Source of the DNA: an uncultured Bacteroidales bacterium
Lineage (GTDB): Bacteria > Bacteroidota > Bacteroidia > Bacteroidales > Muribaculaceae
Length of the DNA: 64,000 bases
Reading direction: 5' to 3'
Assembly (NCBI GenBank): GCA_900542185.1
Contig: UQMZ01000012.1
Location: forward strand, 17,065-81,064
Both the position numbers and the translations under genes were made by a program. How positions within the stretch are numbered: the first letter of the stretch is position 1; each line of letters starts with the position of its first letter. The notes beneath the pieces are model-generated. The model made no database searches. It was not told the origin of the DNA and worked only from the letters and a program-made list of their open reading frames with translations. Of this stretch, positions 30,647 to 39,569 are shown piece after piece.

Positions 30647-31818
30647 ATGTGTTGAACTATATTATCGCAATCATTAATCACCATATTGATGACTTCAGAT
30701 ACAGTTGTAGTTTTAGGAATAGTTATATATTGGTATAAAAACTCATTTCCATATTGATTATATCCGGAAGCTTTACCTTTTCTGTTTTTGTCTGGTCTGA
30801 TTTCAAGGGGGAGTTTGGAATCATTAAAATTTTTAAAAGGGTTTGAATCCCCACCATTCGTCTTGAAAAACCATGACGTCAAAGCATAATTTGAAAAGTA
30901 CGACCAGTTCGCTTCAGCACTCTGTTTATTACGAAGTTCTATGCAGTGTCGGTATTGATTCCCTTGAATTTGAACCAATAAAACTACATTCTCCTCCACT
31001 ATTATTTTAGCTTCCAAAAGGCCTTGAGTTCTCGTCATGCCCCAACCGATAAAAATGTTTTTGTCATGTGCGGAGTGCCCTTTTGTAAATATTTCTTCCC
31101 TGCTTGAACATTCTATAGCATCTATATGCAGTCGATACTTTAATGCATTTTTTAATTCGGCGAAAAGATTGCTGAAGCGATGTTTCTCCTGCAAGTCATT
31201 GATCCGTAAACTATAAAGATGTTCCTCAGGAATAAACCTCTCATCCATTTTAATTTGCCATGAATTTTGAAGTTCATGAAGTGCAGAAACAAAATTCGCG
31301 TAATCCGATATTATGGCTGCATGATATGAGTTAAGGTTAAATTGATTGGATGAAATGCAATCATTAAGAATATTTCCTAACATCCCGTAATCCGTAATGC
31401 CCCACGATAATCCCAATATCTTATCTCTGTTGGGGAACATCGTTGAAAGAGACAAAAGCAAATGCCTTGCATCAGTACTTATTTTGGAATACCCTTCTAA
31501 TTGTGCATGGCTCGGAATGCTTTTAACCTTATTTTCAATTACTAACCAGACTTTGGCTGTTTTATGGTTCTCTTTACCATAAGTTACACATAAATCAAAA
31601 TTGAGGTGTTCGCGAAGTACATCGAATTCCTCAGGCCACTCATTGAGCTGCGTTGTCCCCTCTGCACTATTATACAATTGTGTAATAATATATTGGAACA
31701 TAGCAGGCGAAATGTGCCATATCCAATATAAAAAATTGGAATGGAAAAGTTCTTTGGAACTCAATGACAACTGAAACATTGGTGATTCTTGCAACTTTAC
31801 AAATAGCTTTGTATCCAT
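30640..31818 (-). CDS. PD-(D/E)XK nuclease superfamily protein
   Basis: 392 residues. KELFHSNFLYWIW near residue 23, followed by FDLCVTYGKENHKTAKVWLVIENKVKSIPSHAQLEGYS, gives the D...(E)xK catalytic layout (Asp in FDL, Glu-Asn-Lys in IENK, then a conserved Gln/Tyr helix). It resembles the PDDEXK_4 family (restriction-like nucleases common in defence loci). The C-terminal 200 residues are not recognised but include a beta-rich region (FIGWGMTRTQGLLEAKII). It is AT-rich compared with the flanking chromosome. It follows the small gene at 31849 by 30 bases in one operon. Confidence 0.75.
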   Translation of the reverse strand: MDTKLFVKLQESPMFQLSLSSKELFHSNFLYWIWHISPAMFQYIITQLYNSAEGTTQLNEWPEEFDVLREHLNFDLCVTYGKENHKTAKVWLVIENKVKSIPSHAQLEGYSKISTDARHLLLSLSTMFPNRDKILGLSWGITDYGMLGNILNDCISSNQFNLNSYHAAIISDYANFVSALHELQNSWQIKMDERFIPEEHLYSLRINDLQEKHRFSNLFAELKNALKYRLHIDAIECSSREEIFTKGHSAHDKNIFIGWGMTRTQGLLEAKIIVEENVVLLVQIQGNQYRHCIELRNKQSAEANWSYFSNYALTSWFFKTNGGDSNPFKNFNDSKLPLEIRPDKNRKGKASGYNQYGNEFLYQYITIPKTTTVSEVINMVINDCDNIVQHII

Positions 31819-31848
31819 TGTATTCCTTAATAATAGATTTATAAATCT

Positions 31849-32022
31849 TTATATTTTCTTTCCATGCTTTCTATATCCCTCATAAAAAGCCTCCCAAAAT
31901 TCTTTTTCAAATTGAGATAAAGGAATGGCATTGCATTCTTTACATCTTTCCTTAAAAGATTTTTTATGAGTATAGCTTCCTGTTATCTCTTGTTTATTAG
32001 GAGTCCTCTTTTCCTTATCCAT
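31849..32022 (-). CDS. Small hypothetical protein upstream of the nuclease
   Basis: 57 residues from the ATG at 32022 (MDKEKRTPNK). An ATG five codons upstream would leave only a four-base leader after the predicted start of transcription. Basic N-terminal half, CKECNA motif, then SQFEKEFWEAFYEGYRKHGKK. It has no known family. The position directly before a nuclease gene would suit a regulator or immunity-type partner, but nothing in the sequence shows it. Confidence 0.5.
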   Translation of the reverse strand: MDKEKRTPNKQEITGSYTHKKSFKERCKECNAIPLSQFEKEFWEAFYEGYRKHGKKI

Positions 32023-32046
32023 AATTAGGTTTTCCATTACTGTCGA

Positions 32047-32084
32047 CAAAATTAGTAAAAATTAGGGAAACATTCCTTCCGATT
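32047..32084 (-). promoter_or_regulatory. Promoter of the AATCGG-box class (copy 4)
   Basis: On the minus strand: AATCGGAAGGAATGTT (32084-32069), 14 bases, TAATTTTG (32054-32047). It drives the small gene plus the nuclease gene. Confidence 0.75.
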
Positions 32085-32135
32085 AAATTTAAATCAAATT
32101 CGGAGTGGACGGATTTGTGTAATCGACGTTCATTA

Positions 32136-34562
32136 CTAACCTTCGGACAAGGGGTTTTCGGGCCAGGGATGCTTGGGGTAGCGGCGGCGCAGTTCCTTAC
32201 GGACCTCGTGGTAGGTATTGCTCCAGAAACTTGCGATGTCCTTGGTGAGCTGAACAGGCTTATAGCCAGGCGAGAGCAGTTCCATCAGCATGGGTCGCGT
32301 ACCACCGTCTACGCGAGGTGTCTCCCTGATGCCGAAACAATCCTCCAAACGCGCGCTCAACACAGGAGAGTCCGCACCGACACGATAGTCCAGACGTACG
32401 TTCCGGCCATTGGGTAGTCGATAATGCGACGGAGCAATGGCGTCAACCGACTGCTGCTGTTCGTATGTCAGCAATCCCCACACCACCTGGCAGATGTCTA
32501 TGCGTTTCAATTCGCGTACAGTCGAGGCTTCGCCTATATAGAGCGGCAACCATTCACGACACGTCTCCAGAAGCCTGTCGACCGATACATCCGGCAGTTC
32601 CAGTTCCGGATGCCAGCCGGCTACGGTTTCGATACGCTGGATCAATCGCGAGACATCGTCTGTGAACTCGAACATGCTGCGGCCATCCTTTACGGCAGCC
32701 GCGCATATCGCCTCGGTGATCTGCGCCCGGTCGATGGAATCCGAAACGGCCGTGTCAATCAACAACGCGCCTAAACGTAACTCGCGACGTTCCACGACGC
32801 GACCCTGCTTGTTGTCCCAATGCAGTTTTTCGGTCCAGGTTCCCATATCTTTTAATATCGACTCTTCGACCGGAGCTGCCAGAAAAATTCTTTTCCCTAA
32901 TGATGCAATCGCCAGGAATTTCCTGGATGACAGCGTATCTTCGGCATTGATTCGAACCTCATCGCCGTTGGCCAGTCGGTAACGGCAGTCGGCCACCATC
33001 ATGGCCGTTCTCTCGGGATATGCTAAGGCTATGAGCGCGCCTATAGCGGTCTGGTCAGGAATTATGTTTTCTTCCTTGGCGTTGACAAAGCGACGATACT
33101 GCTCTGCGACCTTTATGATGCGGCCGAATTTTCCGCCATTTCCACGGCGACGTGCCTCGCGAAGTAAAATTATGCGGGTGGTGATGTCGCAGTCGTTCTC
33201 ATCGTTTATCGGATCCTTCTCATCGAGTATGGCCGCAATATCGGCCCCCAACGCCTTAGTGGCATTGTCATTGGTTACGGTCAGCATCTGCGCTATGCGC
33301 GGATGACAGGGGATGCGGGCTAATTTTTTGCCGTGAGGCGTAATCTCGCCCTTGTCGTTTACGGCCCCGAGACTCTGTAGCAGCTGACGGGCCTTGAACA
33401 CCTTGTCGCGAGGCGGAAGCGTTAGCCAAGGGAGGACGAAGACATCGCTTTCGCCCCATGCGGCTATATCCAGCACCATAGACGATAAATCGGCTTCCTC
33501 GATTTCCGGCACACGGCTTTCCTTCATGCGCAGTTCTACAGGATTGGACCACATACGGTAACACACGCCTTCCGAAAGGCGTCCGGCACGGCCGCTTCGT
33601 TGTCGGGCCATGTCGAGCGATATGCGCATCGTTTCCAGATGGCTGAGACCGCTGCGGGCATCAAATACCATCCCTTTGTAGAAGCCTGAATCTACTACGG
33701 TGCGGATTCCTTCGATGGTCAGCGAAGTCTCGGCGATAGGAGTGGAGAGCACTATCTTGCGTGTTCCGGCTGGGGAAGGAGCGAGGGTGCGCCTTTGTTC
33801 CTCAAACGGCAGCATGCCGTAGAGAGTGCAGATGTGAATATCAGATGGCAGATTGGCGAGGTGATCTCGGCATTTCATTATCTCGCCATGTCCGGGAAGG
33901 AAGGCGAGTATATCGCCCGATTGTTCGCGCAATGCACGACGGATGGCTGCTGCTGTGTCGGCCACGCAGGTCGTGGCGTCGGAATCGGCTGCACGGATTA
34001 TCTCTACATCGTATGCGCGGCCTTGACTTTCGATCAGCGGAGCATCAAAACGCCGGCATATATAATCGGTGTCGATCGTGGCAGACATGATGACGATTTT
34101 CAAGTCCGGGCGTATCAACCGCTGGGCCTCGAGAGTCAAGGCGTATGCAATGTCGGAGTAGAGGCTTCGTTCGTGAAACTCATCGAAGATCACAACAGAA
34201 ATGCCGTCAAGAGTGGGATCATCCACCAGCATACGCTGCAGGATGCCTTCGGTCACGACCTCTATGCGTGTCCCGGCTGATACGCGGGACTCGAAACGGA
34301 TGGTGTAGCCTACGGTCTGTCCGACGCGCTCGCCGATCATGTCGGCCATACGCTGAGCAACCTGCCGCGCGGCAAGCCGCCGCGGTTCCAGCATCAAGAT
34401 GCGACCATCGGGCGTGTCGCTCAGTATTGTCAACGGCAGCAGCGTGGACTTGCCCGCACCCGGTGGTGCTGTGACCACCACGCGCGGCTTCTGCCTCAGC
34501 GCCGCATTAACCTCAGCGGTTACCTCACCGACCGGCAGTTCGTGTATGTATTTTGCAAGCAT
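32136..34562 (-). CDS. hrpB: ATP-dependent helicase HrpB
   Basis: 808 residues from the ATG at 34562. A GTG four codons earlier is in frame but lies at or before the predicted transcription start: TAATTTTG reads at 34585-34578 on the minus strand. DEAH-type motifs: Walker A APPGAGKSTLLPL, DEFHERS in place of DExH, SATID, and the C-terminal QRSGRAGR. The HrpB-specific C-terminal domain is complete (RPMLMELLSPGYKPVQLTKDIASFW). HrpB is a putative RNA helicase of DEAH/RHA type whose role in most bacteria is unclear. It sits between the nuclease cluster and the second rtcB, but its own promoter is ordinary. Confidence 0.93.
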   Translation of the reverse strand: MLAKYIHELPVGEVTAEVNAALRQKPRVVVTAPPGAGKSTLLPLTILSDTPDGRILMLEPRRLAARQVAQRMADMIGERVGQTVGYTIRFESRVSAGTRIEVVTEGILQRMLVDDPTLDGISVVIFDEFHERSLYSDIAYALTLEAQRLIRPDLKIVIMSATIDTDYICRRFDAPLIESQGRAYDVEIIRAADSDATTCVADTAAAIRRALREQSGDILAFLPGHGEIMKCRDHLANLPSDIHICTLYGMLPFEEQRRTLAPSPAGTRKIVLSTPIAETSLTIEGIRTVVDSGFYKGMVFDARSGLSHLETMRISLDMARQRSGRAGRLSEGVCYRMWSNPVELRMKESRVPEIEEADLSSMVLDIAAWGESDVFVLPWLTLPPRDKVFKARQLLQSLGAVNDKGEITPHGKKLARIPCHPRIAQMLTVTNDNATKALGADIAAILDEKDPINDENDCDITTRIILLREARRRGNGGKFGRIIKVAEQYRRFVNAKEENIIPDQTAIGALIALAYPERTAMMVADCRYRLANGDEVRINAEDTLSSRKFLAIASLGKRIFLAAPVEESILKDMGTWTEKLHWDNKQGRVVERRELRLGALLIDTAVSDSIDRAQITEAICAAAVKDGRSMFEFTDDVSRLIQRIETVAGWHPELELPDVSVDRLLETCREWLPLYIGEASTVRELKRIDICQVVWGLLTYEQQQSVDAIAPSHYRLPNGRNVRLDYRVGADSPVLSARLEDCFGIRETPRVDGGTRPMLMELLSPGYKPVQLTKDIASFWSNTYHEVRKELRRRYPKHPWPENPLSEG

Positions 34563-34674
34563 GTCTTCCTTCACTCTGCAAAATTACATAAACTAAGGCA
34601 AATAATTATCATTGATACATAATTAGTATGGAGTTTATTGGTGGCAGATATATTTCATAGAAAAAATTTTTTGC

Positions 34675-34693
34675 TGCGCAAAATGATTGCGCA
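34675..34693. promoter_or_regulatory. Operator-like palindrome upstream of the second rtcB
   Basis: TGCGCAA at 34675-34681, five bases, TTGCGCA at 34687-34693. The same arms and spacing as the palindrome at the prfH-rtcB/WYL locus (26522-26542). The flanking 3' C is also shared. Confidence 0.75.
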
Positions 34694-34747
34694 CTTAGGT
34701 TTTAACTTCGCGTCAGAAATAAGATAAACCTATAAAATTAAAAGAAA

Positions 34748-36004
34748 ATGAAGACAATAGAAGGACATGATGTGAAGATATTCACCGACAACATCCAGGA
34801 ATCGGCAATTGAGCAGATAATGGAGCTGCTCTCGATAGACGTATTCTCCGACAAGAAGATACGCATAATGCCCGACGTTCATGCCGGCGCCGGTTGCGTG
34901 ATAGGATTCACCGGTGACCTTGGCGACAAGGTCATACCCAACATAGTTGGTGTGGATATAGGTTGCGGGATGCGCATCCTTAAGCTTGGCAAGCTAACGG
35001 ACATAGACTTCCATGCTTTTCACGAGCATATCAGAGGGAATGTTCCCTCCGGCAAGATAGTGCGCGAAGCACGTTTCGGTTTCAAGCCTCTTGTCGGCGA
35101 GGAGATGGACATTTACCGCGAAGCCAAGCAGCTCGTGACGGAACTTTATTGCTACCGCACACTGAAAGATTCTTCTCGGATCAATAAGGCCATCGGTTCG
35201 CTGGGGGGAGGTAATCACTTTATCGAACTCGACAAGGACGATGAGGGGAACGTATACCTTGTAATCCATACAGGTTCGCGCAACCTCGGCAAGCAAGTGG
35301 CCGAGATATATCAGGCCAAAGCCGTGAAGCATCTGACCGAAGGTGCCGATGAGTTTGAGGAAACCATCAGACGCACCATCGAGGAATATAAGGCAGCCGG
35401 ACGCCGTTCGGAGCTGCAGGAGGTAATAAAGCAGATGCGAAAGAAACAGCAGAAGGCCGCGCCATCGCTGCCTGCAGATTTGTGTTATGTCGAAAGTGAA
35501 GGTCGCGAGCAATATCTGCACGATATGCGAATATGCCAGCGATGGGCTGTGCTCAACCGTAAACTTATATCACTGTTGCTTATGCGTTTCTTCCCGGCCG
35601 TGGAAGTAATGGAGGAGTTCGAGTCCGTGCACAATTACATCAGCGACGACAACATAATCCGCAAGGGCTCCATCTCCGCGGCCAAGGGAGAGCGCTGTAT
35701 CATCCCGATGAATATGCGCGACGGATCGTTGCTATGTACAGGCAAGGGAAACCCGGACTGGAACTGTTCGGCTCCGCATGGTGCCGGAAGGGTGCTAAGT
35801 CGCACGCAGGCATACGAGAAGATCACGATGGAGGACTTCGAGGCATCCATGCAAGGCATTTACTCCGAATCGGTAAATGACTTCACCCGTGACGAGTCGC
35901 CGATGGTGTATAAACCTGCCGAGGAGATCATCGCCAACATCGGCGACACCGTCACTATTGACACAATCATACGTCCGATTTTTAACTTCAAAGCATCGAA
36001 ATAG
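34748..36004 (+). CDS. rtcB: RNA-splicing ligase RtcB (second copy)
   Basis: 418 residues. Motifs: MPDVHAGAGCVIG, GVDIGCGMRIL, GSLGGGNHFIELD, IHTGSRNLG, HNYISDD and SAPHGAGRVLSRTQA with the guanylated His. Between residues about 190 and 245 there is an insertion with a charged helix (EVIKQMRKKQQKAAPSLPAD) not present in the PrfH-linked copy. It should be an RNA ligase for 2',3'-cyclic phosphate ends with a different substrate from the ribosome-repair copy. An operator-like palindrome is upstream, a strong terminator follows, and the next gene is a broken WYL regulator. Confidence 0.93.
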   Translation: MKTIEGHDVKIFTDNIQESAIEQIMELLSIDVFSDKKIRIMPDVHAGAGCVIGFTGDLGDKVIPNIVGVDIGCGMRILKLGKLTDIDFHAFHEHIRGNVPSGKIVREARFGFKPLVGEEMDIYREAKQLVTELYCYRTLKDSSRINKAIGSLGGGNHFIELDKDDEGNVYLVIHTGSRNLGKQVAEIYQAKAVKHLTEGADEFEETIRRTIEEYKAAGRRSELQEVIKQMRKKQQKAAPSLPADLCYVESEGREQYLHDMRICQRWAVLNRKLISLLLMRFFPAVEVMEEFESVHNYISDDNIIRKGSISAAKGERCIIPMNMRDGSLLCTGKGNPDWNCSAPHGAGRVLSRTQAYEKITMEDFEASMQGIYSESVNDFTRDESPMVYKPAEEIIANIGDTVTIDTIIRPIFNFKASK

Positions 36005-36025
36005 TTTAGAAGTAGTTAAAATTTT

Positions 36026-36055
36026 AACCTGTGTCACAAAATGACACAGGTTTTT
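36026..36055 (+). terminator. Rho-independent terminator of the second rtcB
   Basis: Perfect 11-bp stem AACCTGTGTCA / TGACACAGGTT at 36026-36036 and 36042-36052, five-base loop, followed by T residues. Confidence 0.9.
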
Positions 36056-36094
36056 GTTAACTTTACGCCAAAATTTAAATTATAAACGGCATAT

Positions 36095-36735
36095 ATGAAT
36101 CAGACAAGGAAATATACCTGGCTGTTGGAAAAGCTGAGGAGGTTTGGGAAGCTTTCGTTTAAAGACATTTCCGATAAATGGGAGGATGATACAAGCTTAA
36201 GCGACGGGCATTCGCTGAGTCGCGCCACATTCAATACAACGGCTATACTTTTCCAATTGAGCCTTATTGTGTCAAGCTATTTGAAAACCGCTGGTATGTG
36301 CTGGCGCGTAACAATCGCAAAGAGATTCGGGTCTATGGCCTTGACCGCATAGAGGATATGCAGATCACTGATGAAACGTTTAAAATGCCAAAGGACTTTA
36401 ATGCGCAAGATTATTTTGCGAATATCTACGGTATCTCCATCGGCACAACTGAACGATGTCAAAAGATAGTTATACGGGCTACCGGGCATCATAAATATTA
36501 TATCGATTCGTTGCCGTTACATCCCAGCCAGCGAAAGATAGAGGATTGCGGGGAGTGTGCCGACTTTGAGTTCCGCCTTGTGCCGACTATGGAATTCATC
36601 ATGAAGCTGTTGTATTACGGAGGCATGATTGAGGTGTTGGAGCCATTGGAATTCCGAAAGGATTTCAGGGGATGGGTCAAAGACATGTACGAGATTTATA
36701 AAAACGATGAAAGAAAGAAGACTGGAGAACAATAG
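36095..36735 (+). pseudogene. Broken WYL-domain regulator (internal deletion and frameshift)
   Basis: The N-terminal winged helix is readable from 36095 (MNQTRKYTWLLEKLRR, FKDISDKWEDD, LSRATFN) up to about 36238. Then the reading frame changes: in the next frame GYTFPIEPYCVKLFENRWYVLARN begins near 36241 and continues through a normal WYL C-terminal region to 36735 (DFEFRLVPTMEFIMKLLYYGG). Compared with the intact WYL gene at 28436-29347, about 105 residues are missing at the junction and the frame is shifted. The linker and first WYL strands are lost, so the product cannot be functional. It probably once regulated the rtcB gene before it. Confidence 0.8.
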
Positions 36736-36792
36736 ACATAGGAGTAATAATGCCTCTATAATTAATGCTTTCCGATCATAAATAGGATAATT

Positions 36793-37281
36793 ATGCAAGA
36801 TTTTGTAGCTATAGATTTTGAAACGGCAAACGGAAGGCGTTCGAGCGTGTGCAGCGTCGGGATTGTCGTGGTGCGTGGCGGCGAGATTGTAGACAAGTTC
36901 TATAGTCTAATAAAACCGACACCGAACTATTATACATACTGGACTACGGAAGTGCACGGACTGACACGCCGGGACACCGATGGTCAACCTACGTTTCCGG
37001 AAGTATGGGCACAGATAGAGCCACGGATACAGGGACTGCCGCTCGTGGCGCACAACAAGCCGTTTGACGAAAGTTGCCTGAAAGCCGCTTTTGCCGAGTA
37101 TGACATGGAGTACCCAGGCTATGAGTTTTACTGCACACTCGCAGCTTCGCGCCGACGACTGAAGATACCCAGCCATCAGCTGCATCTGTCGGCCGCCGCA
37201 TGTGGTTATAATATGGAGAATCATCATCACGCGCTGGGAGACGCCGAAGCCTGCGCCGCCATCGCCATGAAAATACTGTAA
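36793..37281 (+). CDS. DEDDh-type 3'-5' exonuclease (DnaQ-like)
   Basis: 162 residues, one exonuclease domain. Exo I AIDFETANG, Exo II AHNKPFDESCLKAAF, Exo III HHALGDAEACAAIAMKIL with the His of DEDDh. It resembles the short exonuclease-domain proteins related to the PolIII epsilon subunit and RNase T. The substrate may be DNA or RNA; placement near rtcB genes hints at RNA but is weak evidence. The stop is six bases before a small membrane protein gene. Confidence 0.9.
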   Translation: MQDFVAIDFETANGRRSSVCSVGIVVVRGGEIVDKFYSLIKPTPNYYTYWTTEVHGLTRRDTDGQPTFPEVWAQIEPRIQGLPLVAHNKPFDESCLKAAFAEYDMEYPGYEFYCTLAASRRRLKIPSHQLHLSAAACGYNMENHHHALGDAEACAAIAMKIL

Positions 37282-37286
37282 ATGTT

Positions 37287-37601
37287 ATGATGGATTTTTT
37301 TAAATACATGCAGTGGAAGGAGAGGACCGAGCGGAGACTGGAGCCATACTATAATCGCGGAGTAAACAAGCGGTTGAAGTATGCCATGTATGCGTCAATC
37401 GGGATATGTATTATTCTGCTGGTGTCGCAGTCCTTTTTCCTGGATCCGATGGATTATAGGAAATATACTGTCCTTTTATGGTTGCGCGGCTTTGCCGGGA
37501 TTTTCGGTCTTATCTTTTTTATATTGACAGGGATACTCGTTTATCGCGTCAATGCCGAATATTATAAAGACAGGTGGAAAACCGGTGATAAGACGAAGTG
37601 A
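37287..37601 (+). CDS. Small two-helix membrane protein
   Basis: 104 residues, starting at the first of two consecutive ATG codons. A basic N-terminal region precedes hydrophobic segments at about residues 30-50 and 62-86, with a short charged tail. No known family. It follows the exonuclease gene by six bases, so the two are likely co-transcribed. Confidence 0.6.
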   Translation: MMDFFKYMQWKERTERRLEPYYNRGVNKRLKYAMYASIGICIILLVSQSFFLDPMDYRKYTVLLWLRGFAGIFGLIFFILTGILVYRVNAEYYKDRWKTGDKTK

Positions 37602-37692
37602 CGAGTAAGGTGGACGTACCGTCGTCGCTAAAGCACCGAACTGAAACAAAACAAGACGGAATATCAATACTAAATCAATTTGAAACATCATT

Positions 37693-37724
37693 TTTGGCGG
37701 TTTTAACATATTTTTATAATTTTG
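37693..37724 (+). promoter_or_regulatory. Promoter of the SulP gene
   Basis: TTTG at 37693-37696, 20 bases, TAATTTTG at 37717-37724. A leader of about 100 bases follows. Confidence 0.75.
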
Positions 37725-37731
37725 CAGTCTG

Positions 37732-37819
37732 AAAAGATTAAGGTTAGTAATTGAGGTTATAAAGATTAAGGTTAAAAATTAGGGGAAGCCGGTTGCGAGA
37801 AAGTAATTGATCGGCTTCC
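37732..37819 (+). promoter_or_regulatory. Structured leader of the SulP gene
   Basis: Two copies of AAGATTAAGGTTA (about 37734-37746 and 37762-37774), then an 8-bp inverted repeat GGAAGCCG at 37784-37791 with CGGCTTCC at 37812-37819. The right arm ends 12 bases before the ATG, so the hairpin may affect ribosome access. No known riboswitch recognised. Confidence 0.5.
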
Positions 37820-37831
37820 AATTGATGTTTT

Positions 37832-39547
37832 ATGAAAGCAGTAGGACGTTTGGATTTTCATCCCGCGCTGATAGCGGCATGCCGTGATTACAGCATGGAG
37901 AAGTTCCGCAAGGATCTGGTAGCGGGAATCGTAGTAGGAATTGTGGCTTTGCCGCTGGCAATCGCCTTCGCCATAGCAAGCGGCGTAAGCCCGACAGTCG
38001 GCTTAGTGACGGCTGTCATAGGCGGTTTCATAGTAAGCGCCTTTGGCGGCAACACCGTGCAGATCGGTGGTCCTACGGGCGCATTCATCGTAATTATATA
38101 CAATATCATTCAGTTATACGGTCTGACGGGTCTGGCAATGGCCACTTTTATGGCCGGATGTATCCTGTTGCTGATGGGGCTGTTCCATCTTGGCACGGTC
38201 ATCAAGTTCATACCATATCCTATCGTGGTTGGCTTTACGGCCGGTATCGCGTTGACGATATTCTCCACGCAGATGCCCGATTTCTTCGGACTGCATATCA
38301 CCGAGCAGGTGCCGGGCGATTTCATCGGCAAATGGCGTGTGTACATCGCCAACTTCAACACCATAGACATCGCGACTCTCGCGGTGGGATTGTTGGCGTT
38401 GCTGATTAATATTGTCACTCCTAAGATTTCATCGAAGTTGCCGGGCGCATTGACGGCAATTGTATTGGTGACGCTGGCTACATGGATAATGCGCGAATTT
38501 ATGGGAGTAAGCGGTATCGAGACCATCGGCGACCGATTCGGTAATCTGTCGCCGTCAATGCCGCAGGTAGCGAATCTTGGGTTTAATATGCAGACTGTCA
38601 ATCTTCTGTTGCCTTCTGCGTTTACCATCGCGATGCTGGGAGCCATCGAGAGTCTGCTGAGCGCAACGGTTGCCGACGGTCGTACCGGCGACCGCACCAA
38701 CTGTAACACTGAGCTGATGGGTCAAGGTCTGGCCAACGTGATAGTGCCCATATTCGGCGGCATACCCGTGACCGGAGCCATAGCCCGCACCATGACAAAC
38801 ATAACCAACGGCGGCAAGACACCTGTGGCCGGTATAGTCCATGCATTAGTGCTGTTGGGAGTGTTCATGTTCGCCATGCCATTGATCAATATGGTGCCGA
38901 TGTCGTGTCTGGCGGCAGTGCTGATAATGGTAAGCTACAACATGAGCGGCTGGCGTACGGTAGTGGACATGGTGCATAATCCCAAGGGAGACTTATCGGT
39001 GATGCTGGTCACGTTCCTGCTGACCGTGGTGTTCAACCTGACAATCGCCATCGAAATCGGCCTGCTGCTGGCCGTGGTGATGTTCCTGCGCCGTGTCACC
39101 GAGAACACCACTATCAAGGTTTACGGCGAGCAGCTCGACGCTGCCGAGGACACCGACCTGTCGAAGCATGAGGTGCTTAATCTGAACCCCGGAGTGTCGG
39201 TCTATGAGATTGACGGCCCGTTCTTCTTCGGTGCCGCTACGAAATTCGACGAGATGATGCGTGTCACGCCGCAGGAGAAACCTATAGTGCGTATAATACG
39301 AATGCGCAAGGTGCCGTTCATCGATTCGACGGGTATTCACAACCTGAAGCTGCTGATAGAGTCATCGCATTCCGAGGGGATTCTGATAGTATTGTCGGGT
39401 GTGCGAGACAACGTCCGTGCGTCGCTTCACACTGCAGGTGTCGATGGCCTGATAGGTAACGAGCATATCTGTAATCACATCTCAAGCGCAGTAGTGGTAG
39501 CCAACAAAATTGCGGCGGCTCACAGAGAGGTGGCGGTGTCAAGATGA
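37832..39547 (+). CDS. SulP-family anion permease (SLC26-like) with STAS domain
   Basis: 571 residues. The N-terminal domain opens with the family motif around DLVAGIVVGIVALPLAIAFAIASG, then about ten more membrane segments, including NTVQIGGPTGAFIVI and GGIPVTGAIARTMTNITNGGKTPVAGI. The C-terminal STAS domain (about 445-560) includes VPFIDSTGIHNLKLLI with the conserved D-S-T/S-G motif. It carries sulfate, bicarbonate or a dicarboxylate across the inner membrane; the substrate cannot be read from sequence. It is followed by heptamer-type repeats (GAGTGAC) and 22 bases later by a MATE gene. Confidence 0.92.
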   Translation: MKAVGRLDFHPALIAACRDYSMEKFRKDLVAGIVVGIVALPLAIAFAIASGVSPTVGLVTAVIGGFIVSAFGGNTVQIGGPTGAFIVIIYNIIQLYGLTGLAMATFMAGCILLLMGLFHLGTVIKFIPYPIVVGFTAGIALTIFSTQMPDFFGLHITEQVPGDFIGKWRVYIANFNTIDIATLAVGLLALLINIVTPKISSKLPGALTAIVLVTLATWIMREFMGVSGIETIGDRFGNLSPSMPQVANLGFNMQTVNLLLPSAFTIAMLGAIESLLSATVADGRTGDRTNCNTELMGQGLANVIVPIFGGIPVTGAIARTMTNITNGGKTPVAGIVHALVLLGVFMFAMPLINMVPMSCLAAVLIMVSYNMSGWRTVVDMVHNPKGDLSVMLVTFLLTVVFNLTIAIEIGLLLAVVMFLRRVTENTTIKVYGEQLDAAEDTDLSKHEVLNLNPGVSVYEIDGPFFFGAATKFDEMMRVTPQEKPIVRIIRMRKVPFIDSTGIHNLKLLIESSHSEGILIVLSGVRDNVRASLHTAGVDGLIGNEHICNHISSAVVVANKIAAAHREVAVSR

Positions 39548-39569
39548 GTGACGAGTGACGAGTCAATAG

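Noticed and set aside
32115..34596. Several long plus-strand frames across hrpB
   Set aside because: All are antisense to a complete and well-matched HrpB gene with high GC third positions; shadows.
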